Of a DNA stretch of 64,000 bases, positions 50,606 through 62,600 are shown piece after piece (the first letter of the stretch is position 1; each line of letters opens with the position of its first letter). Position numbers and translations under genes: made by a program. The stretch is from Gordius sp. MW1. Lineage: Eukaryota; Nematomorpha; Gordioida; Gordea; Gordiidae. Where the stretch lies: the NCBI GenBank assembly GCA_964036665.1, contig OZ038528.1, positions 9,182,501 to 9,246,500 on the forward strand, in the 5' to 3' direction. The notes beneath the pieces are model-generated. The model was not told the origin of the DNA. It ran no database searches and was given only the letters and a program-made list of their open reading frames with translations.

Positions 50606-50927
50606 ATAATTAAAAGATCGCAATGTCAAAATCGCATACGATAAGATGCGTATATCGAAAATCACTCACGCGTAAGAAAAATAACAAATACGTATCAGCG
50701 CGTCGGGGGGGGGGTATACGCGTACTAGAAATTAAATGTAAAAGAATAATGGTCTACGCTATGAGTGTACAACGTGTAAGATCAAAAGATTGTACCGCGT
50801 GTTGAACTCTTAACTTTAATTTTTGAATAAGATGAGATGAGGGGGGGGGGGGGGTGTGTGGGAAGACATCTTCATCATCGTATCTCTGGATACGCTAATT
50901 TCATTCTTCGTGTATGGGTACACGACA

Positions 50928-50932
50928 GTAAG
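50928..50932. repeat. Target-site duplication, right copy (GTAAG)
   Basis: Five bases adjoining the outer end of the 5' LTR, directly followed by satellite CACATTTTAGAATCC. An A precedes GTAAG on both sides, so a 6-bp duplication is formally possible. The TGT start of the LTR favours 5 bp. Confidence 0.87.
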
Positions 50933-53809
50933 CACATTTTAGAATCCTATTATCCTCGATTGACTTCCGAAAAGAGGTTTTAAGCTGCGAGAACTATCAT
51001 TTTGACAAAAGACAACGTTTTATTGTTGCGATTAGTTTGTTGTATCGCAACGTGAGTCCTTAATTTTTGAAAATGGCTCTATGCGATCATGATTCCAAAG
51101 TAATAGTTTTCAGATTCTGATGAATTTTACTTGGGATCATAGAAACCACGTCTGAAAACGGCAACTTTCATCGGATGCATACGGTTGAAAGAAAAATATG
51201 TGAAAAATTTTGAGGTAAAAATATTTATTTTTTTTGATTCTATGTGAAAGAGCATGAAAAATATATAGTAAGCACATTTGAGAATCCTATTATCCTCGAT
51301 TGATTTCCGAAAAGAGGTTTTAAGCTGCGAGAACTATCATTTTGACAAAAGACAACGTTTTATTATTGCGATTAGTTTGTTGTATCGCAACGTGAGTGCT
51401 TAATTTTTAAAAATGGCTCTATGCGATCATGATTTCAAAGTAGTAGTTTTCTGATTCTGATAATTTTTTACTTTTTATTATCGAAACCACGTCTGAAAAC
51501 GACAACTTTTATCGGATGCATACGGTTGAAAGAAAAATATGTGAAAAATTTTTAGGTAAAAATATTTATTTTTTTTGATTCTATGTGAAAGAGCATGAAA
51601 AATATATAAAAGTAAGCACATTTGAGAATCCTATTATCCTCGATTGACTTCCGAAAAGAGGTTTTAAGCTGCCAGAACTATCATTTTGACAAAAGACAAC
51701 GTTTTATTGTTGCGATTAGTTTGTTGTATCGCAACGTGAGTGCTTAATTTTTCAAAAATGCTCTATGCGATTATGATTTCAAAGTAATAGTTTTTAGATT
51801 CTGATAAATTTTTACTTGGGATCATAGAAACCACGTCTGAAAACGACAACTTTCATCGGATGAATCCGGTTCAAAGAAAAATATGTGAAAAATTTTGAGG
51901 TAAAAATATTTTTTTTTTGATTCTATGTGAAAGAGCATGAAAAAATATATAAAAGTAAGCAGATTTTAGAATCCTATTATCCTCGATTGACTTCCGAAAA
52001 GAGGTTTTAAGCTGCGAGAACTATCATTTTGACAAAAGACAACGTTTTATTGTTGCGATTAGTTTGTTGTATCGCAACGTGAGTGCTTAATTTTTGAAAA
52101 CTGCTCTATGCGATTATGATTTCAAAGTAATAGTTTTTAGATTCTGATAAATTTTTACTTGGGATCATAAAAACCACGTCTGAAAACGACAACTTTCATC
52201 GGATGAATACGGTTCAAAGAAAAATATGTGAAAAATTTTGAGGTAAAAATATTTTTTTTTTTTGATTCTATGTGAAAGAGCATGAAAAAATATATAAAAG
52301 TAAGCCAATTTGAGAATCCTATTACCCTCGATTTACTTCCGAAAAAAGGTTTTAAGCTGCCAGAACTATTCATTTTGACAAAAGACAACGTTTTATTGTT
52401 GCGATTAGTTTGTTGTATCGCAACGTGAGTGCTTAATTTTTGAAAACTGCTCTATGCGATTATGATTTCAAAGTAATAGTTTTTAGATTCTGATAAATTT
52501 TTAATTGGGATCATAGAAACCACGTCTGAAAACGACAACTTTCATCGGATGAATACGGTTCAAATAAAAATATGTGAAAAATTTTGAGTTAAAAATATTT
52601 ATTTTTTTCGATTCTATGTCAAAGAACATGAAAAAATATATAAAAGTAAGCCAATTTGAGAATCCGATTATCCTCGATTTACTTCCGAAAAGAGGTTTTA
52701 AGCTGCCTGAACTATCATTTTGACACAATACAACGTTTTATTGTTGCGATTAGTTTGTTGTATCGCAACGTGAATGCTTAATTTTTGAAAATGGCTCTAT
52801 GCAATCATGATTTCAAAGTAATAGTTTTTAGATTCTGATAAATTTTTACTTGGGATCATAGAAACCACGTCTGAAAACGACAACTTTCATCGGATGCATA
52901 CGGTTGAAAGAAAAATATGTGAAAAATTTTGAGGTAAAAATATTTATTTTTTTCGATTTTATGTGAAAGAGCATAAAAAAATATATAAAAGTAAGCCAAT
53001 TTGAGAATCCTTTTATCCTCGATTTACTTCCGAAAAGAGGTTTTAAGCTGCCAGAACTATCATTTTGACAAAAGACAACGTTTTATTGTTGCGATTAGTT
53101 TGTTGTATCGCAACGTGAGTGCTTAATTTTTTAAAAATGCACTATGCGATCATGATTTTAAAGTAATAGTTTTCTGATTCTGATAAATTTTTACTTTTTA
53201 TCATCGAAACCACGTCTGAAAACGACAACTTTCATCGGATGCATACGGTTGAAAGAAAAATATGTGAAAAATTTTGAGGTAAAAATATTTATTTTTTTCG
53301 ATTTTATGTGAAAGAGCATGAAAAAATATATAAAAGTAAGCCAATTTGAGAATCCTTTTATCCTCGATTTACTTCCGAAAAGAGGTTTTAAGCTGCCAGA
53401 ACTATTCATTTTGACAAAAGACAACGATTTATTGTTGCGATTAGTTTGTTGTATCGCAACGTGAGTGCTTAATTTTTGAAAACTGCTCTATGCGATTATG
53501 ATTTCAAAGTAATAGTTTTTAGATTCTGATAAATTTTTACTTGGGATCATAGAAACCACGTCTGAAAACGACAACTTTCATCGGATGAATACGGTTCAAA
53601 TAAAAATATGTGAAAAATTTTGAGGTAAAAATATTTATTTTTTTCGATTCTATGTGAAAGAGCATGAAAAAATATATAAAAGTAAGCCAATTTGAGAATC
53701 CGATTATCCTCGATTTACTTCCGAAAAGAGGTTTTAAGCTGCCAGAACTATCATTTTGACAAAAGACAACGTTTTATTGTTGCGATTAGTTTGTTGTATC
53801 GCAACGTAA

Positions 53810-56800
53810 GTGCTTAATTTTTCAAAAATGCTCTATGCGATTATGATTTCAAAGTAATAGTTTTTAGATTCTGATAAATTTTAACTTGGGATCATAGAAA
53901 CCACGTCTGAAAACGACAACTTTCATCGGATGAATACGGCTCAAAGAAAAATATGTGAAAAATTTTGAGGTAAAAATATTTATTTTTTTCAATTCTATGT
54001 GAAAGAGCATAAAAAAATATATTAAATTAAGCCAATTTGAGAATCCTATTATCCTCGATTGACTTCCGAAAAGAGGTTTTAAGCTGCGTGAACTATCATT
54101 TTGACAAAAGACAACGTTTTATTGTTGCGATTAGTTTGTTGTATCGCAACGTGAATGCTTAATTTTTGAAAATGGCTCTATGCAATCATGATTTCAAAGT
54201 AATAGTTTTTAGATTCTGATAAATTTTTACTTGGGATCATAGAAACCACGTCTGAAAACGACAACTTTCATCGGATGCATACTGTTGAAAGAAAAATATG
54301 TGAAAAATTTTGAGGTAAAAATATTTATTTTTTTCGATTTTATGTGAAAGAGCATGAAAAAATATATAAAAGTAAGCCAATTTGAGAATCCTTTTATCCT
54401 CGATTGACTTCCGAAAAGAGGTTTTAAGCTGCCAGAACTATCATTTTGACAAAAGACAACGTTTTATTGTTGCGATTAGTTTGTTGTATCGCAACGTGAG
54501 TGCTTAATTTTTTAAAAATGCACTATGCGATCATGATTTTAAAGTAATAGTTTTCTGATTCTGATAAATTTTTACTTTTTATCATCGAAACCACGTCTGA
54601 AAACGACAACTTTCATCGGATGCATATGGTTGAAAGAAAAATCTGTGAAAAATTTTGAGGCAAAAATATTTATTTATTTCGATTCTATGTGAAAGAGCAT
54701 GAAAAAATATATAAAAGTAGGCCAATTTGAGAATCCAATTATCCTCGATTAACTTCCGATAAGAGGTTTTAAGCTGCCAGAAGTATCATTTTGACAAAAG
54801 ACAACGTTTTATTGTTGCGATTAGTTTGTTGTATCGCAACGTGAGTGCTTAATTTTTCAAAAATGCTCTATGCGATTATGATTTCAAAGTAATAGTTTTT
54901 AGATTCTGATAAATTTTTACTTGGGATCATAGAAACCACGTCTGAAAACGACAACTTTCATCGGATGAATCCGGTTCAAAGAAAAATATGTGAAAAATTT
55001 TGAGGTAAAAATATTTTTTTTTTTGATTCTATGTGAAAGAGCATGAAAAAATATATAAAAGTAAGCAGATTTTAGAATCCTATTATCCTCGATTGACTTC
55101 CGAAAAGAGGTTTTAAGCTGCGAGAACTATCATTTTGACAAAAGACAACGTTTTATTGTTGCGATTAGTTTGTTGTATCGCAACGTGAGTGCTTAATTTT
55201 TGAAAACTGCTCTATGCGATTATGATTTCAAAGTAATAGTTTTTAGATTCTGATAAATTTTTACTTGGGATCATAAAAACCACGTCTGAAAACGACAACT
55301 TTCATCGGATGAATACGGTTCAAAGAAAAATATGTGAAAAATTTTGAGGTAAAAATATTTTTTTTTTTGATTCTATGTGAAAGAGCATGAAAAAATATAT
55401 AAAAGTAAGCCAATTTGAGAATCCTATTACCCTCGATTTACTTCCGAAAAGAGGTTTTAAGCTGCCAGAACTATTCATTTTGACAAAAGACAACGTTTTA
55501 TTGTTGCGATTAGTTTGTTGTATCGCAACGTGAGTGCTTAATTTTTGAAAACTGCTCTATGCGATTATGATTTCAAAGTAATAGTTTTTAGATTCTGATA
55601 AATTTTTAATTGGGATCATAGAAACCACGTCTGAAAACGACAACTTTCATCGGATGAATACGGTTCAAATAAAAATATGTGAAAAATTTTGAGGTAAAAA
55701 TATTTATTTTTTTCGATTCTATGTCAAAGAACATGAAAAAATATATAAAAGTAAGCCAATTTGAGAATCCGATTATCCTCGATTTACTTCCGAAAAGAGG
55801 TTTTAAGCTGCCTGAACTATCATTTTGACAAAATACAACGTTTTATTGTTGCGATTAGTTTGTTGTATCGCAACGTGAGTGCTTAATTTTTGAAAACTGC
55901 TCTATGCGATTATGATTTCAAAGTAATAGTTTTTAGATTCTGATAAATTTTTTCTTGGGATCATAGAAACCACGTCTGAAAACGACAACTTTCATCGGAT
56001 GAATACGGTTCAAATAAAAATATGTGAAAAATTTTGAGGTAAAAATATTTATTTTTTTCGATTCTATGTGAAAGAGCATGAAAAAATATATAAAAGTAAG
56101 CCAATTTGAGAATCCTATTACCCTCGATTTACTTCCGAAAAGAGGTTTTAAGCTGCCAGAACTATTCATTTTGACAAAAGACAACGTTTTATTGTTTCGA
56201 TTAGTTTGTTGTATAGCAACGTGAGTGCTTAATTTTTGAAAACTGCTCTATGCGATTATGATTTCAAAGTAATAGTTTTTAGATTCTGATAAATTTCTAC
56301 TTGGGATCATAGAAACCACGTCTGAAAACGACAACTTTCATCGGATGAATACGGTTCAAATAAAAATATGTGAAAAATTTTGAGGTAAAAATATTTATTT
56401 TTTTCGATTCTATGTGAAAGAGCATGAAAAAATATATAAAAGTAAGCCAATTTGAGAATCCGATTATCCTCGATTTACTTCCGAAAAGAGGTTTTAAGCT
56501 GCCTGAACCATCATTTTGACAAAATACAACGTTTTATTGTTGCGATTAGTTTGTTGTATCGCAACGTGAGTGCTTAATTTTTCAAAAATGCTCTATGCGA
56601 GTATGATTTCAAATTAATAGTTTTTAGATTCTGATAAATTTTTACTTGGGATCATAGAAACCACTTCTGATAACGACAACTTTCATCGGATGAATAATGC
56701 TCAAAGAAAAATATGTGAAAAATTTTGAGGTAAAAATATTTATTTTTTTCGACTCTATGTGAAAGAGAATGAAAAAATATATATAAGTAAGCCAATTTGA

Positions 56801-58140
56801 GAATCCTATTATCCTCGATTTACTTCCGAAAAGAGGTTTTTAGCTGCGAGAACTATCATTTTGACAAAAGACAACGTTTTATTGTTGCGATTAGTTTGTT
56901 GTATCGCAACGTGAGTGCTTAATTTTTGAAAATGGCTCTATGCGATCATGATTTCAAAGTAATAGTTTTTAGATTCTGATAAATTTTTACTTGGGATCAT
57001 AGAAACCACGTCTGAAAACGACAACTTTTTTCGGATGCATATGGTTGAAAGAAAAATATGTGAAAAATTTTGAGGTAAAAATATTTATTTTTTTCGATTC
57101 TATGTGAAAGAGCATGAAAAAATATATAAAAGTAGGCCAATTTGAGAATCCAATTATCCTCGATTAACTTCCGAAAAGAGGTTTTAAGCTGCCAGAAGTA
57201 TCATTTTGACAAAAGACAACTTTTTATTGTTGTGATTAGTTTGTTGTATCGCAACGTGAGTGCTTAACTTTTCAAAAATGCACTATGCGATCATGATTTT
57301 AAAGTAATAGTTTTCTGATTCTGATAAATTTTTACTTTTTATCATCGAAATTACGTCTGAAAACGACAACTTTCATCGGATGCATACGGTTGAAAGAAAA
57401 ATATGTGAAAGATTTTGAGGTAAAAATATTTATTTTTTTCGATTCTATGTGAAAGAGAATGAAAAAATATATATAAGTAAGCCAATTTGAGAATCCTATT
57501 ATCCTCGATTTACTTCCGAAAAGAGGTTTTTAGCTGCGAGAACTATCATTTTGACAAAAGACAACGTTTTATTGTTGCGATTAGTTTGTTGTATCGCAAC
57601 GTGAATGCTTAATTTTTGAAAATGGCTCTATGCGATCATGATTTCAAAGTAATAGTTTTTAGATTCTGATAAATTTTTACATGGGATCATAAAAACCACG
57701 TCTGAAAACGACAACTTTCATCGGGTGCATACGGTTGAAAGAAAAATATGTGAAAAATTTTGAGGTAAAAATATTTATTTTTTTTTGATTCTATGTGAAA
57801 GAGCATGAAAAATACATAAAAGTAAGCACATTTGAGAATCCTATTATCCTCGATTGACTTCCGAAAAGAGGTTTTAAGCTGCGAGAACTATCATTTTGAC
57901 AAAAGACAACGTTTTATTGTTGCGATTAGTTTGTTGTATCGCAACGTGAGTGCTTAATTTTTCAAAACCGCACTATGCTATCATGATTTTAAAGTAATAG
58001 TTTTCTGATTCTGATAAATTTTTACTTCTTATCATCGAAACCACGTCTGAAAATGACAACTTTCATCGGATGCATACGGTTGAAAGAAAAATATGTGAAA
58101 AATTTTGAGGTAAAAATATTTATTTTTTTTGATTCTATGT
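53810..58140. repeat. Long satellite block repeated at about 59,690-64,000 (offset 5,859 bp, 17 monomers)
   Basis: Matches include AAATATATTAAATTAAGCC (54,015 and 59,874), GCATACTGTTG, TTATTTATTTCG, GAATCCGGTTC, TATGTCAAAGAACATG, TTTCGATTAG with TATAGCAACG (56,196 and 62,055), GATGAATAATGCTC, CAACTTTTTTCGG, GTTGTGATTAG and AAATACATAAAAG. The right copy runs off the window, so the full length is unknown. A short patch at about 62,445-62,495 does not match and is described in the findings. Confidence 0.74.
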
Positions 58141-58689
58141 GAAAGAGCATGAAAAATATATAAAAGTAAGCACATTTGAGAATCCTATTATCCTCGATTG
58201 ACTTCCGAAAAGAGGTTTTAAGCTGCGAGAACTATCATTTTGACAAAAGACAAGGTTTTATTGTTGCGATTAGTTTGTTGTATCGCAACGTGAGTGCTTA
58301 ATTTTTGAAAATGGCTCTATGCGATCATGATTTCAAAGTAATAGTTTTCAGATTCTGATAAATTTTTACTTGGGATCATAGAAACCACGTCTGAAAACGA
58401 CAACTTTCATCGGATGAATACGGCTCAAAGAAAAATATGTAAAAAATTTTGAGGTAAAAATATTTATTTTTTTCGATTCTATGTGAAAGAGCATGAAAAA
58501 ATATATAAAAGTAAGCCAATTTGAGAATCCTATTATCCTCGATTTACTTCCGAAAAGAGGTTTTAAGCTGCCAGAACTATCATTTTGACAAAAGACAACG
58601 TTTTATTGTTGCGATTAGTTTGTTGTATCGCAACGTGAGTGCTTAATTTTTCAAAAATGCTCTATGCGATTATGATTTCAAAGTAATAG

Positions 58690-59660
58690 TTTTTAGATTC
58701 TGATAAATTTTTACTTGGGATCATAGAAACCACGTCTGAAAACGACAACTTTCATCGGATGAATACGGTTCAAATAAAAATATGTGAAAAATTTTGAGGT
58801 AAAAATATTTATTTTTTTCGATTCTATGTGAAAGAGCATGAAATAATATATAAAAGTAAGCCAATTTGAGAATCCTATTATCCTCGATTTACTTCCGAAA
58901 AGAGGTTTTAAGCTGCCAGAACTATCATTTTGACAAAAGACAACGTTTTATTGTTGCGATTAGTTTGTTGTATCGCAACGTGAGTGCTTAATTTTTCAAA
59001 AATGCACTATGCGATCATGATTTTAAAGTAATAGTTTTCTGATTCTGATAAATTTTTACTTTTTATCATCGAAACCACGTCTGAAAACGACAACTTTCAT
59101 CGGATGCATACGGTTGAAAGAAAAATATGTGAAAATTTTTGAGGTAAAAAAATTTATTTTTTTCGATTCTATGTGAAAGAGCATGAAAAAATATATAAAA
59201 GTAAGCACATTTTAGAATCCTATTATCCTCGATTGACTTCCGAAAAGAGGTTTTAAGCTGCGAGAACTATCATTTTGACAAAAGACAACGTTTTATTGTT
59301 GCGATTAGTTTGTTGTATCGCAACGTGAGTCCTTAATTTTTGAAAATGGCTCTATGCGATCATGATTCCAAAGTAATAGTTTTCAGATTCTGATGAATTT
59401 TACTTGGGATCATAGAAACCACGTCTGAAAACGGCAACTTTCATCGGATGCATACGGTTGAAAGAAAAATATGTGAAAAATTTTGAGGTAAAAATATTTA
59501 TTTTTTTTGATTCTATGTGAAAGAGCATGAAAAATATATAGTAAGCACATTTGAGAATCCTATTATCCTCGGTTGATTTCCGAAAAGAGGTTTTAAGCTG
59601 CGAGAACTATCATTTTGACAAAAGACAACGTTTTATTATTGCGATTAGTTTGTTGTATCG
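58690..59660. repeat. Duplicate of the insertion-flanking satellite, without the insertion
   Basis: This segment matches 48,366-48,880 joined to 50,933-51,400. Shared private variants include AAATAATATATAAAAG (58,841 and 48,516), AAAAAAATTTATTTT (59,146 and 48,821), AGCACATTTTAGAATCC, GAGTCCTTAAT, GATTCCAAAG, GATGAATTTTACTTGG, ACGGCAACTTTC, AAATATATAGTAAGC and TTGATTTCCG. Only a couple of substitutions separate the copies, such as GAAAATTTTT versus GAAAAATTTT and CTCGGTTG versus CTCGATTG. The left offset is 10,325 bp and the right offset 8,273 bp. The difference of 2,052 is the element plus its 5-bp duplication. Confidence 0.85.
59201..59205. other. Empty (pre-insertion) target site GTAAG
   Basis: In the uninterrupted duplicate the sequence reads ATATATAAAAGTAAGCACATTTTAG, with a single GTAAG. 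At the occupied locus GTAAG is present on both sides of the element. This is the expected signature of a 5-bp target-site duplication and fixes both element ends. Confidence 0.85.
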
Positions 59661-62600
59661 CAACGTGAGTGCTTAATTTTTCAAAAATGCTCTATGCGAT
59701 TACGATTTCAAAGTAATAGTTTTTAGATTCTGATAAATTTTAACTTGGGATCATAGAAACCACGTCTGAAAACGACAACTTTCATCGGATGAATACGGCT
59801 CAAAGAAAAATATGTGAAAAATTTTGAGGTAAAAATATTTATTTTTTTCAATTCTATGTGAAAGAGCATAAAAAAATATATTAAATTAAGCCAATTTGAG
59901 AATCCTATTATCCTCGATTGACTTCCGAAAAGAGGTTTTAAGCTGCGTGAACTATCATTTTGACAAAAGACAACGTTTTATTGTTGCGATTAGTTTGTTG
60001 TATCGCAACGTGAATGCTTAATTTTTGAAAATGGCTCTATGCAATCATGATTTCAAAGTAATAGTTTTTAGATTCTGATAAATTTTTACTTGGGATCATA
60101 GAAACCACGTCTGAAAACGACAACTTTCATCGGATGCATACTGTTGAAAGAAAAATATGTGAAAAATTTTGAGGTAAAAATATTTATTTTTTTCGATTTT
60201 ATGTGAAAGAGCATGAAAAAATATATAAAAGTAAGCCAATTTGAGAATCCTTTTATCCTCGATTTACTTCCGAAAAGAGGTTTTAAGCTGCCAGAACTAT
60301 CATTTTGACAAAAGACAACGTTTTATTGTTGCGATTAGTTTGTTGTATCGCAACGTGAGTGCTTAATTTTTTAAAAATGCACTATGCGATCATGATTTTA
60401 AAGTAATAGTTTTATGATTCTGATAAATTTTTACTTTTTATCATCGAAACCACGTCTGAAAACGACAACTTTCATCGGATGCATATGGTTGAAAGAAAAA
60501 TATGTGAAAAATTTTGAGGCAAAAATATTTATTTATTTCGATTCTATGTGAAAGAGCATGAAAAAATATATAAAAGTAGGCCAATTTGAGAATCCAATTA
60601 TCCTCGATTAACTTCCGATAAGAGGTTTTAAGCTGCCAGAAGTATCATTTTGACAAAAGACAACGTTTTATTGTTGCGATTAGTTTGTTGTATCGCAACG
60701 TGAGTGCTTAATTTTTCAAAAATGCTCTATGCGATTATGATTTCAAAGTAATAGTTTTTAGATTCTGATAAATTTTTACTTGGGATCATAGAAACCACGT
60801 CTGAAAACGACAACTTTCATCGGATGAATCCGGTTCAAAGAAAAATATGTGAAAAATTTTGAGGTAAAAATATTTTTTTTTTTGATTCTATGTGAAAGAG
60901 CATGAAAAAATATATAAAAGTAAGCAGATTTTAGAATCCTATTATCCTCGATTGACTTCCGAAAAGAGGTTTTAAGCTGCGAGAACTATCATTTTGACAA
61001 AAGACAACGTTTTATTGTTGCGATTAGTTTGTTGTATCGCAACGTGAGTGCTTAATTTTTGAAAACTGCTCTATGCGATTATGATTTCAAAGTAATAGTT
61101 TTTAGATTCTGATAAATTTTTACTTGGGATCATAAAAACCACGTCTGAAAACGACAACTTTCATCGGATGAATACGGTTCAAAGAAAAATATGTGAAAAA
61201 TTTTGAGGTAAAAATATTTTTTTTTTTTGATTCTATGTGAAAGAGCATGAAAAAATATATAAAAGTAAGCCAATTTGAGAATCCTATTACCCTCGATTTA
61301 CTTCCGAAAAGAGGTTTTAAGCTGCCAGAACTATTCATTTTGACAAAAGACAACGTTTTATTGTTGCGATTAGTTTGTTGTATCGCAACGTGAGTGCTTA
61401 ATTTTTGAAAACTGCTCTATGCGATTATGATTTCAAAGTAATAGTTTTTAGATTCTGATAAATTTTTAATTGGGATCATAGAAACCACGTCTGAAAACGA
61501 CAACTTTCATCGGATGAATACGGTTCAAATAAAAATATGTGAAAAATTTTGAGGTAAAAATATTTATTTTTTTCGATTCTATGTCAAAGAACATGAAAAA
61601 ATATATAAAAGTAAGCCAATTTGAGAATCCGATTATCCTCGATTTACTTCCGAAAAGAGGTTTTAAGCTGCCTGAACTATCATTTTGACAAAATACAACA
61701 TTTTATTGTTGCGATTAGTTTGTTGTATCGCAACGTGAGTGCTTAATTTTTGAAAACTGCTCTATGCGATTATGATTTCAAAGTAATAGTTTTTAGATTC
61801 TGATAAATTTTTACTTGGGATCATAGAAACCACGTCTGAAAACGACAACTTTCATCGGATGAATACGGTTCAAATAAAAATATGTGAAAAATTTTGAGGT
61901 AAAAATATTTATTTTTTTCGATTCTATGTGAAAGAGCATGAAAAAATATATAAAAGTAAGCCAATTTGAGAATCCTATTACCCTCGATTTACTTCCGAAA
62001 AGAGGTTTTAAGCTGCCAGAACTATTCATTTTGACAAAAGACAACGTTTTATTGTTTCGATTAGTTTGTTGTATAGCAACGTGAGTGCTTAATTTTTGAA
62101 AACTGCTCTATGCGATTATGATTTCAAAGTAATAGTTTTTAGATTCTGATAAATTTCTACTTGGGATCATAGAAACCACGTCTGAAAACGACAACTTTCA
62201 TCGGATGAATACGGTTCAAATAAAAATATGTGAAAAATTTTGAGGTAAAAATATTTATTTTTTTCGATTCTATGTGAAAGAGCATGAAAAAATATATAAA
62301 AGTAAGCCAATTTGAGAATCCGATTATCCTCGATTTACTTCCGAAAAGAGGTTTTAAGCTGCCTGAACCATCATTTTGACAAAATACAACGTTTTATTGT
62401 TGCGATTAGTTTGTTGTATCGCAACGTGAGTGCTTAATTTTTCAAAACCGCACTATGCGATCATGATTTTAAAGTAATAGTTTTCTGATTCTGATAAATT
62501 TTTACTTGGGATCATAGAAACCACTTCTGATAACGACAACTTTCATCGGATGAATAATGCTCAAAGAAAAATATGTGAAAAATTTTGAGGTAAAAATATT

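Larger units (their letters stand above)
48881..50927 (-). mobile_element. Non-autonomous LTR retrotransposon inserted in the satellite
   Basis: A 2,047-bp insertion of non-satellite sequence, flanked by GTAAG duplications. On the minus strand it reads as a standard LTR element. The 5' LTR is at 50,385-50,927. A 2-nt spacer and primer-binding site TGGTGTCAGA come next, followed by a 960-bp interior. A polypurine tract AAAAGGAAAAGA abuts the 3' LTR at 48,881-49,424. LTR ends read TGTCG...CGATA, an imperfect inverted repeat. The interior is far too short for gag-pol and shows no protease, reverse transcriptase, RNase H or integrase motifs, so mobilisation must have used proteins from a related element. 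The 5-bp duplication fits Gypsy, Copia or BEL/Pao, so the superfamily is unassigned. LTR identity (three substitutions and a G-run length difference in 544 bp) indicates a young insertion. Confidence 0.9.
50385..50927 (-). repeat. 5' LTR of the retrotransposon (543 bp)
   Basis: Upstream LTR in the element's own direction. On the minus strand it begins TGTCGTGTACCCATAC and ends ACGAATACGATA, two bases before the primer-binding site. It matches the other LTR from end to end. It contains two G homopolymers on the plus strand (10 G at 50,705 and 14 G at 50,841) and several CGCG or CGTACG clusters, unlike the A+T-rich satellite. A 9-bp perfect inverted repeat lies at its U5 end. Confidence 0.88.

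Noticed and set aside
50623..50805. A 60-codon plus-strand frame within the right-hand LTR.
   Set aside because: It runs antisense to the element through a G homopolymer. The other LTR has one more G and breaks the frame. It contains no recognisable domain.
2074..62044. Recurrent minus-strand open frames of 60-88 codons throughout the satellite, many starting MSFVKMNSSGS, MAYFYIFF or MSFSDVVSMIK.
   Set aside because: They are readings of the same monomer repeated, break at one-base indels between subfamilies, have low-complexity Phe/Tyr/Ile/Lys content from A+T runs, and show no ribosome or promoter context. They are not genes.
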